From Sphagnum compactum (lineage: Eukaryota; Bryophyta; Sphagnopsida; Sphagnales), in the NCBI GenBank assembly GCA_965153455.1, contig OZ234501.1, positions 13,020,001 through 13,084,000 of the forward strand: a stretch of DNA of 64,000 nt, in the 5' to 3' direction. Positions within the stretch are counted from its first letter, which is position 1. Each line of letters begins with the position of its first letter. The position numbers and the translations under genes are program-made. Positions 11,580 to 24,400 of this stretch are shown here, one piece after another. The notes below the pieces were generated by a model. It saw nothing but the letters and a program-made list of their open reading frames with translations. It had not been told where the DNA came from and ran no database searches.

Positions 11580-14500
11580 TTAGCGGAGGTGCAAAAATAG
11601 GCGCTCTGGCTGCTCTATTAGTAATTTCCATTCATTGCAAAAGTGAGCTACTGTAGCTCCATCGATCACTCTGTGATCCGCACCCCATGTCACCTGGCCC
11701 ATCACCAATGCAAACATTGCATCAAACACTTTTCTCTTGGACTCTGGACCTGCTTTCAGAACTGTGAAAGGGAGATCAACTTGTTCCATATGAAGTGAAA
11801 ATCTACTTGCCAATCACCCCTGCTCTTGCAACCACAAAAAAATTCTATTGTATTCTGTATGGCTTATGCGTGCTCTGTCTACTGAGGGAATGCCAGTGAA
11901 GGTTAGCAATAGAAACATTACAACAGGGACCAGAGCATGGGACAACTCCTCACCGTCATCACAGAAGAGTTGACAAAGCTACCATCTCCTCGTAAGCGGG
12001 GCACCTGCTGCATTCTTCCAATTGCGACAATTGCAACTTCAGGAACATTGATGATGGGTGAACCAAATTTACCCCCTATTGCCCCAAAATTGGAGACGGT
12101 AATTGTGCCTCCTGAAATATCTTCTGTTGCCAGCATGTTTTTACCCGCCAGCTGAATTAGTCGTGATAGCTCTGTTGCAATCTGTGAAAGAAAAACCAAA
12201 GAATGGAATGATATCCAAACCACAAAAAAACAGCAAAAATCCACAGTACCTATAATACATGTGAACCCACCATGATATGCAACCAGAAGCAAGGATCACT
12301 AAACACACTTGAAATGAATTCACCAAGGGCACAGTTGGATATCAAGGCTTGGGTGATGTTGGAGCTTACTTCCAGCACAGACATGCGTTGAACATTCTTT
12401 ACATTTGGTACAACTAGCCCAAAGCTTGTTGCCATTGCTACTCCAATGTTATGTGAAGCTGCCAGAGAACATGCCAAAAGTTAGAAATCTTAGCCTTGGC
12501 TCCAGAAGTTCCAGGAGCTTTAGTGGGTTGTTTCAAGGCCTCATCACTACACACTCCCCAAAAAAATGACTTTCACACTGGCTGAAGCGGCATGATGACT
12601 GAAAGAAAACCCCTTCCCCACCACACAATCCAAACCTTTAGCATCTGTGGTCCAGAAACTCAAGGAAGTGGCAATAGCTCACCTTTGACTCGGATCTCTG
12701 TCACATCCTCATTGACTGTGCTATTCATGATTGGGTATTTAAGCAATGCAGCTGATAAAGACTTGATTAGGAAAGGCAGGTATGTGAGCTTCACGCCAGG
12801 GGGCAATGGGATACTTGTACTCAGGGTGGTTTTGAGCTCTACCAAAGCATCTACATCCATCTCCTCCATGTAGTGGAAGTGTGGTACTTTGACAGCTGCT
12901 GTCATGGCATTTGCCATTGCACGTCGAAAACCCCTGACATTGCCATGGAAGCTTTCAATAAAAGATTTGATAATCGCAGTCAATCAATTGCCCATGAAAG
13001 AAAAAAGCTTCAACAAAACCAGTTCTTATGGCAACAATCAAGGCTCAATCGTTAGAGCATTCAAGAAACTAAACTAAAAGCATGCAAAACTATCAAATGA
13101 GTTATCAGATCATTATAATTCCAAATGCTAGTTAGTGTCTTCATACCTGACGGGAATAATAGTATCTTCACCACTAAAATATCCACTATCTGGGGCTGGT
13201 GGAATTGGAGAGTATTCATCTCCATCAACGCTTGTTGAAAGCTCTTCTATGTGGCCCTCTGGCTGCATCCTGGGCTCAGAAATGGCCTGCAGCAGTGGTC
13301 GCATTTCTTGATGTGAGTGATTCAACCTAGCAAGTCTTGCAACTGACTACAAGTTTGGATATATACATGCCAACAAATAACTTAGGATTACCTCCAAGTC
13401 CTCTCTTACAGCCTCCTTTGCAGCTACATGCTTCATGACATCCTCCTTCATAATTCTTCCATCCTTGCCAGTACCAACCACATCAACTAGACTGATTCCA
13501 TAGTCTTTGGCCATGTGACGGACTGCAGGTGTAGCAAGAATTTCCTTCTTCACCTCTTCTTCACTTGCATTTTCTGGATCCATATCTCTCCTAAGAGTTG
13601 ATGCCTCTTCTTGCTGCTGTTCCTCCTGCTGAGATGCTGGGACTGGTGTCTGCTCGTTGCTTGATCCATTGACTATAAGCTCGAGCAACGTCTCTCCAAC
13701 CTATACTGGATCAACAAATCAGCATTATTTCATGTGCATAACAACAGAGAAAAAAACTGTAACACTATGAAGATTCTTCAACATGAATACCTGCATCATG
13801 GGTGCTTAATTTTTCACATATTCCTCAACAGTAGAGTAGAGTAGAGTAGAATAGTGCAGGCACACCTTTACAACATCACCAGGCATGAAGCAGATGTTAG
13901 AAACCTTGCCCTTGTAGCGGCTAGTGATGGATACTGAGGCCTTGTCACTTTGAACCTCGCACACAGGATCAAACTCCTCCACCATGTCTCCCTGCAAACT
14001 AGGCCAACAGGTACCAACTCTAGAATGAAAAAAACCCTAACTTCTCAATTTATTCATACCTCCATCTTGTTGTTGAAGATGTCTACTGTTGTTTTATGGA
14101 ATACACTTGCAAGGACCGATGTTCTTTTGCAGTTGGAAGCAATTGAGATTATAGCTCATACAAAAAGAAAACAAGAAAAAAATTCTAGCTCAGGTAGTAT
14201 ACCATAACCATGAGACTAGCAAGCAACCAAGGACTCTCTGGAAGGTAGTGAATTTCTGTACCTCTTTCACAAACCATCTGATGAGCTCACAGTCAGCAAT
14301 ACCTTCACCTGTTTGAGCCAATTCGATTTCCAAAATACCCCCTCTTGATCCTACATCTGCAGTCAAAACCTCATTTGAAGAGGAGCTGAACCTTGCTTGC
14401 ACCACTCTGCTTGGATCAACCTGTTCATCATCCCCAGAGGAATTTCCAAAAACATGCAATTTCTTACCAAATCAGTGCACATTGTTGGATCAAGCTGAGA

Positions 14501-15056
14501 GCTAAATGATGACACAATTAGCCAACATTTTGTCAGAGATTGGTTTCCTTATTAGCTCGGTATTAGATTGCTGTTTTTCCATCTAATTCTGCTGCTGCTG
14601 CTGCTGCTGCTGAAACCACAAATTGCTGTTTTTCATGCTGAGATATTCTATCATCTCAAGATGAGTACTAAACTCAAGACGGTAATTGCAATAATTTCAG
14701 ATGAATGCATGCATGCAAGAGAAAACCAAAAGGATGATTACCAAGGGTAAAGCCATGGCAGGCAACAACAGTGAAGAGCTGCGGCTCTCGGCACCGATGA
14801 TGGTAGTAGTAGTAGTAGTTGGCATACTAGCCACAGCATGAAACCTTGACACCAATATTATTCGATCTCCTCCAGACTTGGTGGTGAGCAGCTCACTTTG
14901 CAGTACACCACCCACTGCTCCTCCTCCTCCTCCTCCATAACTCCCGGAAATGTCCACAAACCCATCTCCAAAAGCTGGCCTCAAAGACGTCAATCTCTTC
15001 AATCCAACTGACAATTCATGTATGACCGATCTCATACCTCTACTAGTAGTCCTCAT
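11580..15056 (-). CDS. BCE2: Dihydrolipoyl transacylase, E2 of branched-chain 2-oxo acid dehydrogenase (mitochondrial)
   Basis: Nine exons join in frame with GT/AG borders: 15056-14742, 14420-14262, 13991-13866, 13700-13392, 13286-13147, 12933-12683, 12458-12370, 12181-11954 and 11693-11580. They give about 576 residues. Order: Ser/Arg-rich transit region (exon 1), lipoyl domain (about 131-205, lipoyl Lys in EVQSDKA near 175), Gln/Glu-rich linker, E1/E3-binding domain (about 254-290, [14 protein letters not shown]), then the acyltransferase domain (about 336 onward, [32 protein letters not shown]). The catalytic HRxxxDG box reads HRVIDG (His about 546). [18 protein letters not shown] marks the branched-chain type rather than the pyruvate E2. 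It transfers acyl groups from Val, Leu and Ile catabolism to CoA. The start at 15056 is chosen over an in-frame ATG at 15122 because [10 protein letters not shown] looks like a transit start; 15122 remains possible. No break was seen. Confidence 0.93.
14589..14612. repeat. (CTG)n tract in E2 intron 1
   Basis: About seven CTG triplets lie inside the first intron of the E2 gene. Confidence 0.9.
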
Positions 15057-15760
15057 TCCCACATACATAAACAAACAGCTAGAATTGAAACAAGAGTAGT
15101 GTTGTCCACAATCAATCAGCAATCAAAGCAAAGCAAAGAGCTGTTGTTGTCAAGATGAACAAGAAGCTCTTCCTCTTCTTCTTCTTCTTCTTCTTCAGTG
15201 TACTCCTTCCTCAGAGCAAGCAGAAAAAAACCCAACTCCGCAAATTTCCTACTTCTTCTTGTCACTCCAATCCCAAACGAAATGAGAAATCTTTTATTGT
15301 TTTGGTGCCAGAGTCGTACAAACAATCAAAATCATTAGTAGCACACGAAAACTAAAGAGCTTGAAAAAACAAGCCCAGAAAATAATCTTCTATTTTCCAA
15401 CTTCGTTTCTTTCGCTCTTAATCCCCACATGCCCCGGTCCCATCTGTCGTTGGGCAAAAAGAAATCCCACGAACTTCACTGAGATTGCTTGGGGAAACGT
15501 GAACGAAAACGAAGAATTCGTGATCGCCGAATATGCGGCCCTTTCGGGAGTGCGATGAGGATGGATTTCTTAGCGCTGTCAGCGTCCCCGTCATCGGCGA
15601 GCGACGTCAGCAGCCATTGGGGTGGGCGGGCCCCCGGGGGTGGGGGGGGTGTTTAACATGTGAATGCGACAATCTAGGGTCACGCAGAGAGAAGCCTCCG
15701 CGAGAACAACAACGAAAGTGCAAGTGGCGAGAAGAATGATACGGGTTGCATGAGGCTTCT
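15057..15760. promoter_or_regulatory. E2 leader and GC-rich promoter-like interval
   Basis: Minus-strand GA-rich leader DNA, including a (CTT)n tract at about 15170-15199, lies upstream of the E2 start. A local GC-rich island at about 15,500-15,660 contains ACGT-core sites (GCGACGTCAGC near 15602) and a G/C run (GGGCGGGCCCCCGGGGG). The island could serve E2 and a possible non-coding transcript to the right, but no start site can be proved from sequence alone. Confidence 0.35.
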
Positions 15761-16394
15761 CTTGTGTGTTGTGATCGTCGTGGTACGATTTTGTTGGCTC
15801 TACCTTTCAAGGTAGACACATTGTGATGCATCCAGAAAGGGGCCAAACTTTGGTATCCCTACATTCTAGGGTCATGTGCACGCTAGAAACATTTTTTGGC
15901 ATAACTGAAGGATTCTCTTGGTCTTGACCATGCTGACCACCATGTGTTTCGAATTTAGTATGTTGAATATTTATCATTTTGCACATGGATTGTCATCTAG
16001 AGGGCAGAGCCATTATGCGACGAGCTGCTTCCTTCTTGTGAATTGAAGGTAATTCTTCCGCTGCTTTTGGGTTGAAGTTTCCTACAGCATTTGGAAGCTT
16101 TATGAAGACTAGTGGATTGGGTACCGCAAGCGTGCAAGCACCTCAAGACGCACAAGTCGTGGAAGGACGCACTTCAGTGAACCTTCAAGCCAGCGCTTTG
16201 GAAAGAGGAGGTTCATGCCAAGTACGATCTGTGCCCAAGTTTTTGCAGTTTTTCCTTGGATTTGTTTTCCACTCTCAAAAACAAAAACAAAAAAAAAGCA
16301 GCAAAACATCTTCTCATCACAGCCTTGCTTGATTGTATCAAATCACCAAGCTTCTTGCTCATTCTTGTAACCCTAAGAATCTTGCTACTGGCTG
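15761..16394. other. Interval without recognised gene
   Basis: The short frames here (such as 16072-16332) show no family pattern. It leads into the 115-bp tandem repeat. Confidence 0.4.
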
Positions 16395-16950
16395 AAGAAA
16401 TCTTCTGTATAGCACTTTCTTGAATAATGGAAGCTTGCTTTCTTACAATGTAGAAGAATTCTATGTGTTGGTATGATGCAGCAGGTTCCAACCTGTTAAA
16501 GAATTCTAGTGTGCACAGTGCTGAAATTGTAGAGTGCTTTCTAGATAGAGTGCTTTCGCACAATGTAGAAGAATTCTACGTGTTGGTATGATGCAGCTGG
16601 TTCCAACCTGTTGAAGAAATCTTGTGTGCAGAATCCTGAAATTGTAGATCGCCTTCTTGGTGCAAGCTTGCTTTCTTGCGATGTAGAATTTTTTGTGTTG
16701 GTATAGATGCAGCAGGTTCCAACTTGTTGAAGAATCATCTGTGCAGAATGCTGAATTGTAGAGCTTTCTTCAAGGGGGGCTTTGTTTTCTTACAATGTAG
16801 AATTTATGTGTGTTGTTGGTATTATGCAGGCAGTTTCTCCGACCTGTTAAAAAAATCTTTTGTGTGCAGAATGCTGAAATTGTTTTAGTGCACTTGCTTG
16901 ATGGAGACTGTTTTCAATGATCTGTGTTATTGGTTATGATGTAGGTTCAA
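16395..16950. repeat. ~115-bp tandem repeat, four to five diverged units
   Basis: The core ATGTAGAA occurs at 16448, 16563 and 16681 and ATGTAG at 16795, followed by a decayed unit near 16917. Spacings are 115, 118 and 114 bp. Each unit contains TGTGTTGGTATGATGCAG, a small inverted motif (CAGGTTCCAACCTG), GTTGAAGAAATC, TGTGCAGAATGCTGAAATTG and a TTGCTTTCTT stretch. Units are not multiples of three and are not open in a common frame. Confidence 0.85.
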
Positions 16951-17423
16951 CTGTGAATGTCAAGCATTACCAAGTTGAAGTGTGACAAGGTAGAAAGTGT
17001 AAGGGACCTACTACTGCTGAGAATGGCAAAGGAAGGGACATGCTGCTGCTGCTGAGAAAGGCAAAGGAAAGTTCACAAATGAGAATGTGCTTGCCAGACC
17101 CACACATGAGGTTGACTTGTTCAGACCAATGGGTGGGATCTGGTTTTTGCAAATCTCAAAAATGCAACAGACTCTTAGAAATATAACTTCATTGACTTGC
17201 ATTTCTTCTATATGTGATTTTGTTTCTAATGTTATTTGTGTTGTTCAGTTGGGAGGATTGTAACTTGATTTTTTTTGTGTATGTTGTATTGTTGGAAGAT
17301 TTGTAACCTTGTACAAGTTTTGGTTCATTGTTTAATTTTGCAGGTTTGAAAAGTTTGCAGCAGTCTCTGTACAAGCAAAGCAACAGCTGTTGAGTGCTAG
17401 CCAAAATCATAACTGAGATGCAT

Positions 17424-17610
17424 CAAAAACTCATCAGGACTCAGATTCTGTATACATGGTTTGCACAGATTTTGGGGCTGAATATTTGTTTACAACATCG
17501 TTACTGAGTCTTTCCTGTTGATTTCAGAAAATGCAGTGAAAACTCTTCAGGACTCAGATTTTGTACAATAATTTCCACAGATTGTGGGCTGAATATTTGT
17601 ATACTTTATG
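17424..17610. repeat. 113-bp direct duplication
   Basis: CAGGACTCAGATT at 17435 recurs at 17548. The following TTGCACAGATTTTGGGGCTG and GAATATTTGT are also repeated with few changes. Confidence 0.8.
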
Positions 17611-17659
17611 TACTTATCACTGTAGATATGTTGTAAACAGAAATTGTACTGCTCTTGGT

Positions 17660-17770
17660 GGACGGAAAGAGTCATGTGTTAGAAAAAGGACTGGAAATTG
17701 CAATTGCGTAGCTCTCTAACAAGGAAAGAGAGTAAATTGTTTGAATAGGATTGGAAATTGCAATCTCATA
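17660..17770. repeat. 60-bp tandem duplication
   Basis: GGAAATTGCAAT recurs at an exact 60-bp offset (17693 and 17753), preceded in both copies by GGAAAGAG and a GA-rich stretch. Confidence 0.7.
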
Positions 17771-18283
17771 TTTTGCAACATCATGTTTACAGGCCTAGAA
17801 TTTGTCATGCAGCAACACGGATTTGTCCCTAAAATGGCACAGATTCCATATTGTGTTTAAATATATAAAAGCTCATTTGTGAATGGGAGGGTACATTCTG
17901 CGGGTGAAAATTGTGTATTGTGCAGGTGCAAATTGATTGGTTTGATTCTGTATTTACGGCAAATTACAGAAGTGTAAATTACATGCAAGTGTTTAGGAGA
18001 TAATACATGTATAGTATAAGCTCATATGAGTTATGAGAGTTGAGGTATATGCTTTGTAAAAGCTTCGTCACAAACTGTTTTGCAATGGTTAGACAAATGT
18101 GGGTTCGCCACATAATCTTCAAGACATGGAAGAGTAATACAAACTCTTTCAGTGGTTAAGCAAATGTGCAATGAGAGTTCAAAACTGAATTACAGAATCA
18201 TCCTGGACATGTTGAAGATCTGTACACTCGTGTCAGTGAGAGGTAAGTACCTAAGTTGGACAGATCAGGGTCAATCTGTTCTG

Positions 18284-18346
18284 TACTAATCAGGAATCCT
18301 CCACTACTAATCAGACGTCATATGCTACTAATCAGGAATCTGATCA
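18284..18346. repeat. Three copies of a 21-bp repeat
   Basis: TACTAATCAG begins at 18284, 18305 and 18326, an exact 21-bp period. Copies 1 and 3 continue with GAATC. Confidence 0.85.
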
Positions 18347-19265
18347 TCATATAATCTAATTAGATTGTTCCAAAACTTCCTGTTTCTAGTTGTCTTTTGC
18401 ATCAATCTTTCGGAGCTCCACCTTTTTGTGCATGGATTTGTCACCCTTCTAATTTCTGCCTTTACAGGATAAATTGTGCTGGTGGAAACACATTGAGAAC
18501 ATTAAAACCTAAAAAATTCAACCCCACACCTTCACCCTCTTGCACTGCAGAGAAAAGGAGGGGCCATCATGGGTGCCTCTTGAAATGTCTCATTGGCTGC
18601 ATGAAAACTCTATTCCTAAAAACCTGGTACATCCAGCTTTCGACTCTGAATTTTTTTTAATTCAAATTTCAAATTTTTTATTTATATTTCCATTTCTTCT
18701 TCTGATTGGGGTTAGATATGTTGTTAGTTTGAGGAAGAAAATTAAGTTCTCGAATAATAACAACAATAATTTTTTGAATAATAATTTGAGGGTGGGGTGG
18801 GCATTAGGCATGTAGTCAATATACGTGATCACATCTTATTGATGATACGGTGCTAGTAAAAACAGTTTTGGGCTATGCGTAGGTCAGTAGAACCAAATTT
18901 GATTTGGAACAGAATTTGCCCAAGATTTTTCTTTTAAAAAAACCCAAACCCCGGATTTTGTTTCAAATGTGTACAATCAAGTCTGGAATGGAAGGAGAGG
19001 TTTTCTCAGTTTTTAAAAAGTCCTTGAATTAGAACCAGACGTTCTTTCAAAGTTTGAAAAAGAAATTAGAACCAAGCCCAAAGCTCCTCTTCAAAAGTAG
19101 GAACTGGCCAACAGTGGTCATAAGTCATAACCCCTCTTCAATGGATGGGTACTCTGGTGGTCAGAAAATTGCTTGATGATGGGGAGCTCAGTGATGTCTC
19201 CATCTTGCTTCTACGAACCTGGATATGCCATACATACACACATGGTGGATTGAAAGACGCTGAGG

Positions 19266-19351
19266 AGCACTTGAGAATTGTCACCTCTTGAGAAAAGATT
19301 CTTTTCTTAGCACTTGAGAATTGTCACCTCTTGAGACAAGATTCTTTGCTT
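19266..19351. repeat. 43-bp tandem duplication
   Basis: AGCACTTGAGAATTGTCACC and the following TCTTGAGA occur at 19266 and 19309. Both copies then read AAGATTCTTT. Confidence 0.9.
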
Positions 19352-20246
19352 TTGGGGTTTCTGGGTGGAATCAACAGTCCTGTACATATGTCTCAATTGT
19401 CAACAAGTGGTACCCAAATCTAGATACAATCACCCACCAAATCCCTTCTCAAGAGTCCTCTTTGCATATGGTCTTTACCTGATTTTTTTGTTGATTTCTG
19501 GCTTTCTTTTTTCTTGGGGTTGTGTTTACTTGTGTTCTTCTCATTTGCCTCCTACTTTTGATGGATGGGCTCCCATCCTTGTTTTTCATTTACAGGGTTT
19601 TTCTTCTTCTGAAGAGTATGTTCTGCTTTGATCCAACAAACAGGCTTGGATTTTGCGGAGCAAAAAAGGAGTGGAAAGAAAGATGGGGGACCAAAGACCT
19701 CACATGTTTGAAACCCCAAAAACAAGAGGGTGTGTCACACTGTGGCCTTGCCATTTACATTAAAAAGTATCTGAAGGCAAAAGAAGAATTTCAAATATTT
19801 CAGCATTCAAAAACATAATCTTCAAAAAATCCACTAAAAGAAACCAAAATCCTTCAATATATTATAACTCTAAAACTAATCTCAAGTTTAGACACAAGCC
19901 AAAAATTCCTATTACTACCTAGGGGCCAAAATCCCTTAAGCTGTTATACTCTATAGTGAATCTAAACACAATATCCTTGCCTTGGTAGGCAAGGGCAATA
20001 AATAAAAAGGTTTTAAGTGTAGGCCAAAGCTTCAACAATCATAAATCAACAGGCGTAAAATTTCTTTTGGTATTTGGGCAAGCATTTTAAGTTGTGAACC
20101 TCTCCTGACAACATACATGGTGGCAGGTTTACATTTGTATGAGTATGAATGATTGATTGTTGGCCAGTTCCCAGTCCCCAGGTTCCTTTTCTCCCAGTTT
20201 GGATCTCAATCACCAGAGTTCCAGATGATCAAACCATAAGGTCCCA

Positions 20247-20287
20247 TCATGTTCCACTTCTAGCTTCCTGCTAGAAGTGGAACATGA
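20247..20287. repeat. Perfect 17-bp inverted repeat with 7-nt loop
   Basis: The arm TCATGTTCCACTTCTAG (20247-20263) is exactly complementary to 20271-20287, with the loop CTTCCTG between them. Confidence 0.95.
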
Positions 20288-21472
20288 ACCTGACCCTACA
20301 ACCAAGCTCCTGTCAAAACCAAAACCTGAATTGGAATCGCACTCCACTTTTAAACTATTTTTCAAATTTTCAGTGGCAAACAGTACATGTTCAAAAACAT
20401 AAGAGGCAAGTTGTGATTTTCAGTCATGTAAGTAATGATGTGACCATTTTTACATACAACACTCTACTAGTACATACTACACAAATTTCAATCTTGCGCT
20501 ATGTGTGACGCAGGTGAAACCAGAAGTTTTTTCAAATTCAAAATTCAAAAACTGAAGGTTCCTTTCACAAGCTCATGACTGATCTTTTGTTTCGTAATCG
20601 CTTGGGTTGGTGGCAGGGGTGAAGATTGGTGAGGCTGCCTTGTGCTATGCATGAGAGTTTTTTTATTCAAATGGCAGAAGGTCTGAATGTGATCAACAGG
20701 AGGGCCCTCCAACTTATGATCAAATTGCCTGGGCTTGGAGGTGCTTTCAAATGCTTGAGGTGTAAGATATGGCTTGAGATGTATGCTTGAGATGTAAGAT
20801 ATGGCCAATTTCCACCCCTTCCACTCAGGTTATGACCTTGTAGTGTCTGCTAGGGTCCATTACCTTCTACACCAAACAATATTTCTCAGTGAATGACCGA
20901 TCAACTGCCTTTGTGCATACATTGTAAACCTTGTAGCATTCAAATCACCTTATAATGGCTTTGAGTTAGCATCTTGATGTCTCATGTTTCAAACTTGGTT
21001 ATAAACTCCTCTTCCACAAGACAGTGATGAGCTAGACAACTTGAGCTGAAGTGAATTCTAGAGTAGCAATACTGGATGATCCACTCAAAGTATTCCATCA
21101 TAAAAACACATTTGGAAAAGCCAATGGTCGGTATAATAATATTATCACAACACCCATAAAGGGACAAGCAGCAGATGCCGCATTCTGAAGCACTAGAAAA
21201 TCAAGGAAAGTGTTTCTAGCTGCCCAATTGTGCTCAACATACAAACAAAAGCATAGTGACTAGCTTTGGCATCTGATGACTGTCCAATTCCCTCATGGTT
21301 TGGCAACAAGTGCACCATTAATATTGATGAACAAGCTTTGAAGAAAAATCTATGATACAAATCTGGAGCCTTTCTGCAAAAAAGAGACCTGAGAAATTCC
21401 CATGTACATTGTTGGAGCTTTTCCATGTCTACCCAGGCAGCGAAGCTAGCTAGCTGAATGTTCAATTTGAGA

Positions 21473-24400
21473 CTAATTAGTAGTAGAGAGAGTTGAGGTT
21501 CTTATTAGAGGTTGAAGAAAACTTGTTTTCTGGAGATGGTGCAACTCATCAACAAGTTCCTCGATCATGCTCTTCAAAAGAATGCGCTCAAGATGTAAAC
21601 CAACTTCGACAACTTCCTGACTAAAGTCTGTCCACTTGCCTGCTGCCACACTCATATCTCGGTCAATCAAATGGTCAACCAAATCATCGGCAGTCATCCT
21701 CTCTCGCCATTCACAGAGCTTTCTGTAAATTTCAGCTGCTAATCGTGGACCAAAAATCCTCGGTCTGCATGACATTCGCACATTCATCCATGGTTCACAG
21801 GCACTATATTGATACTCAAATTGCAATGCAAGTGCCTCATTCACTGCATCAAAGAGCAGCTTTCGGTCGCACTGCCAGGAGGAGGTCGGGAATTGGCAGC
21901 AAGCTGCTTTCTCACCCCACAGTTTTGACTTCATTATGCTCAGTTCTCTTGCTCCAATGACACTGCGGTTCCCAAACTCTAGTTTGGCAAACAAAGAAGC
22001 ATCTAGCAGTGCAGGGATTGGAGGCACAGCCCAATTGTTTGACCTTGTTACATCTTTCGATTCCCAAAACAGAGAAGCTTGAAGAATCTCACATATATAC
22101 TTCTTTTCATGTGCTTCTTCCATTATCAAACCAACTCCATAACTCCTCACGTCCTCAAGCCCTTCATCAAGCTGTTGCTCAGGTTCTGCACATTCAAAGA
22201 TAGTGCTCATTAGACAAAGATAATAACAGTATAACCATATGACTCAAGAGAAGAGTTCCCACAATCACAAACTCCTTAGATTTCAAGCTTTTAGTGGCAC
22301 AAGCAAGCCAAAAGAAAAACAAAGCAGTTCCTACTAACCTGTAAGACTTGCATCAGGTGTAGTGGTGGGAGATTCATCAAGGAAATGGGATTCGAGGACT
22401 GATACAGGACTAGGCTGTCCGCACTCATCCACAACCAAGCCCAAACTAGCAAGCTGACAATCAGGTCTGTTTAAATGCATGGCAGAAACAGTAGTATCTT
22501 CATCAAATTTCTTTAGAAGATTGGGGCTCACTGCATCCTCACTCCATCCAGCATCAAGGTGCATTTTCTGTATCTGCACTCTATCAAAGCCATGTGAGTC
22601 CAAAGGAACATTTCTTACAAAGTAAGCTTAATTCGGGTGTTTGCGATGTTTCAAACTTTGAAATTTCTCTTTACCCATTTTTGGTTTTTGGTTGGTGAAT
22701 GCAAAAGCTATGAACATTTGTGCAAAACAAAGAGGAATACCTCGAGGCGATCAGGAGTGCTACTAGCATCACAGACAGCACGTGTACTGCAAGTGTCAAG
22801 GTCAGCACCAACACTCTCCTCATCATCATTGTCATCATCAGATACTACAGCAGCATCAGTTCTCGGCCCTTGGAAGTACTTTTGGAGATTTTGGTGGCTG
22901 TCCTTGCCACCACCTCCACCATTCTTCACTTCTCCTGTGAAGGTGCTGCTGTTGGAATCCATGATGAAGAAGTGTTGTTGGAAGTCAGAAGATGGAATCT
23001 CTCGCTCTGGGAACAAGACAGTGTTGTCATCATAATCCACTAATGGGCTACTTGGAAATGTTGGGTGTTCAGTCACAAATGTTTCATCATCTGGACTTCT
23101 CCCTTCACTTGAAGCTAGAAAATTTCTCGACATTCTTCTTGTTCCAAACACATGATCTCCAGACTGACAATCAAACCATCCTTGTTCTTGTCCTTTGGAC
23201 TGAAATTGGAGTATTGGATGCTCGATCATCACGTCTTCGGTTTTGATTTTCAGCTGTGAGTTCTGACCACCACCTCTTCTTCTTATATCTGAAATGATTT
23301 CATCCATAGGGAGCTCAGGAAATACATCATCTATGCTCCTTGCCCTCATGTGCTGCTGCACAGATCCCTCTCTTCCTTCACACCTGCAGCTTGATATTAA
23401 TGATGATGATGATGAGGTTGTTTCCTTTTCACTGTGAGGTGATAGATTCACTCGCACATTTGTGTCACTTGATTGAGTATACAGAGCAGCAGCAGTTCCT
23501 GAGCATGCTTCAGATTGAAGAGCTGTTGCTTGTTCACTCCCTGCATCTGTTGTCAGATTTACACCTCCATCATGTTGCTGCAACTTACCTTGCTTTGCGG
23601 AAGTGAAAAGGGTTTGTACAGCTGCAGCAGCAGCAGCACTTTGACGATTCTCCTGGAGTGTTGACCTCCTCCTCAATGCATTTTCAGGTCTTTTCATGAC
23701 CAAGCCCTCACCCTTTTCTTGTCCTTCCTTCTTGCCACCAGGCTTTGACAAACTGAAGAGCCGGCTGTATCTAAGCAAGCTTCCACCCATTGATTTTACA
23801 GGAGGTGCTGCTGCTGCCATAGTAGCAGCAGCAGGTGGCAATCCATGCAGCAGACCAATAGGAAACCCACCAATTGCTTTCTCTTGTAGACTGACCACCT
23901 GATTGGCATCTTGCAATCCAACATTTTTCTCTTGCTTTCCTGCTCTGCCTTTGGGTCCCTTCTGCATACCCCAGTTAAACCCACCATTAGAAGGAGGCCT
24001 TCTTCCATTACCACTTGGCTTGACTATCAGATGTGCAGACCCCACAGTGGCTTTGTCTAAATTTCCATCTTCCAGAGCACCTGAGCTCAGTGTTGCTACC
24101 TCCACAACCTCTTTTTTTGCTGCCTTCTCCTGTGGCATGGGCTCCTTCACAACCACCAAATGATTTGGTGGATCCAAGCATGCAAGATCTGCAAGCAGGA
24201 ACTCGGTTCCAAACAAACTAGCAGCTTCACGACTCTGGATTCCATTGGCACCTTTCATCCTCTCCTGATGCAGCACGGTGACATATGCTGTTTCAGAAAG
24301 TGACCTTGAGTGACGGCTGCATCGATCCTTGGTGACACTTGTAAGGGCTTTGGCACCCAATTCAGTTTTGAATCCTCGAATAGATGCCTCATGCATGCCC

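Larger units (their letters stand above)
16951..18400. other. Non-coding interval with further local duplications
   Basis: Three separate local duplications (listed below) lie in this 1.4-kb stretch, directly after the 115-bp array. I see no open frame with a recognisable product. A long non-coding transcript is possible but unproven. Confidence 0.4.
18401..21472. other. Intergenic interval left of the TRM gene
   Basis: No gene supported. Short frames at 18397-18815 and 19365-19818 have no family pattern. The right end (about 21,000-21,472) should be the 3' UTR of the minus-strand TRM gene. A 43-bp duplication and a perfect hairpin inside it are listed separately. Confidence 0.45.

Noticed and set aside
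15533-15846. Overlapping short frames in the GC-rich island
   Set aside because: High GC content lowers stop frequency; the translations are Arg/Gly-rich without motifs.
21193-21465. 90-codon minus-strand frame after the TRM stop
   Set aside because: It lies in the probable 3' UTR and has no homology pattern to TRM proteins or other families.
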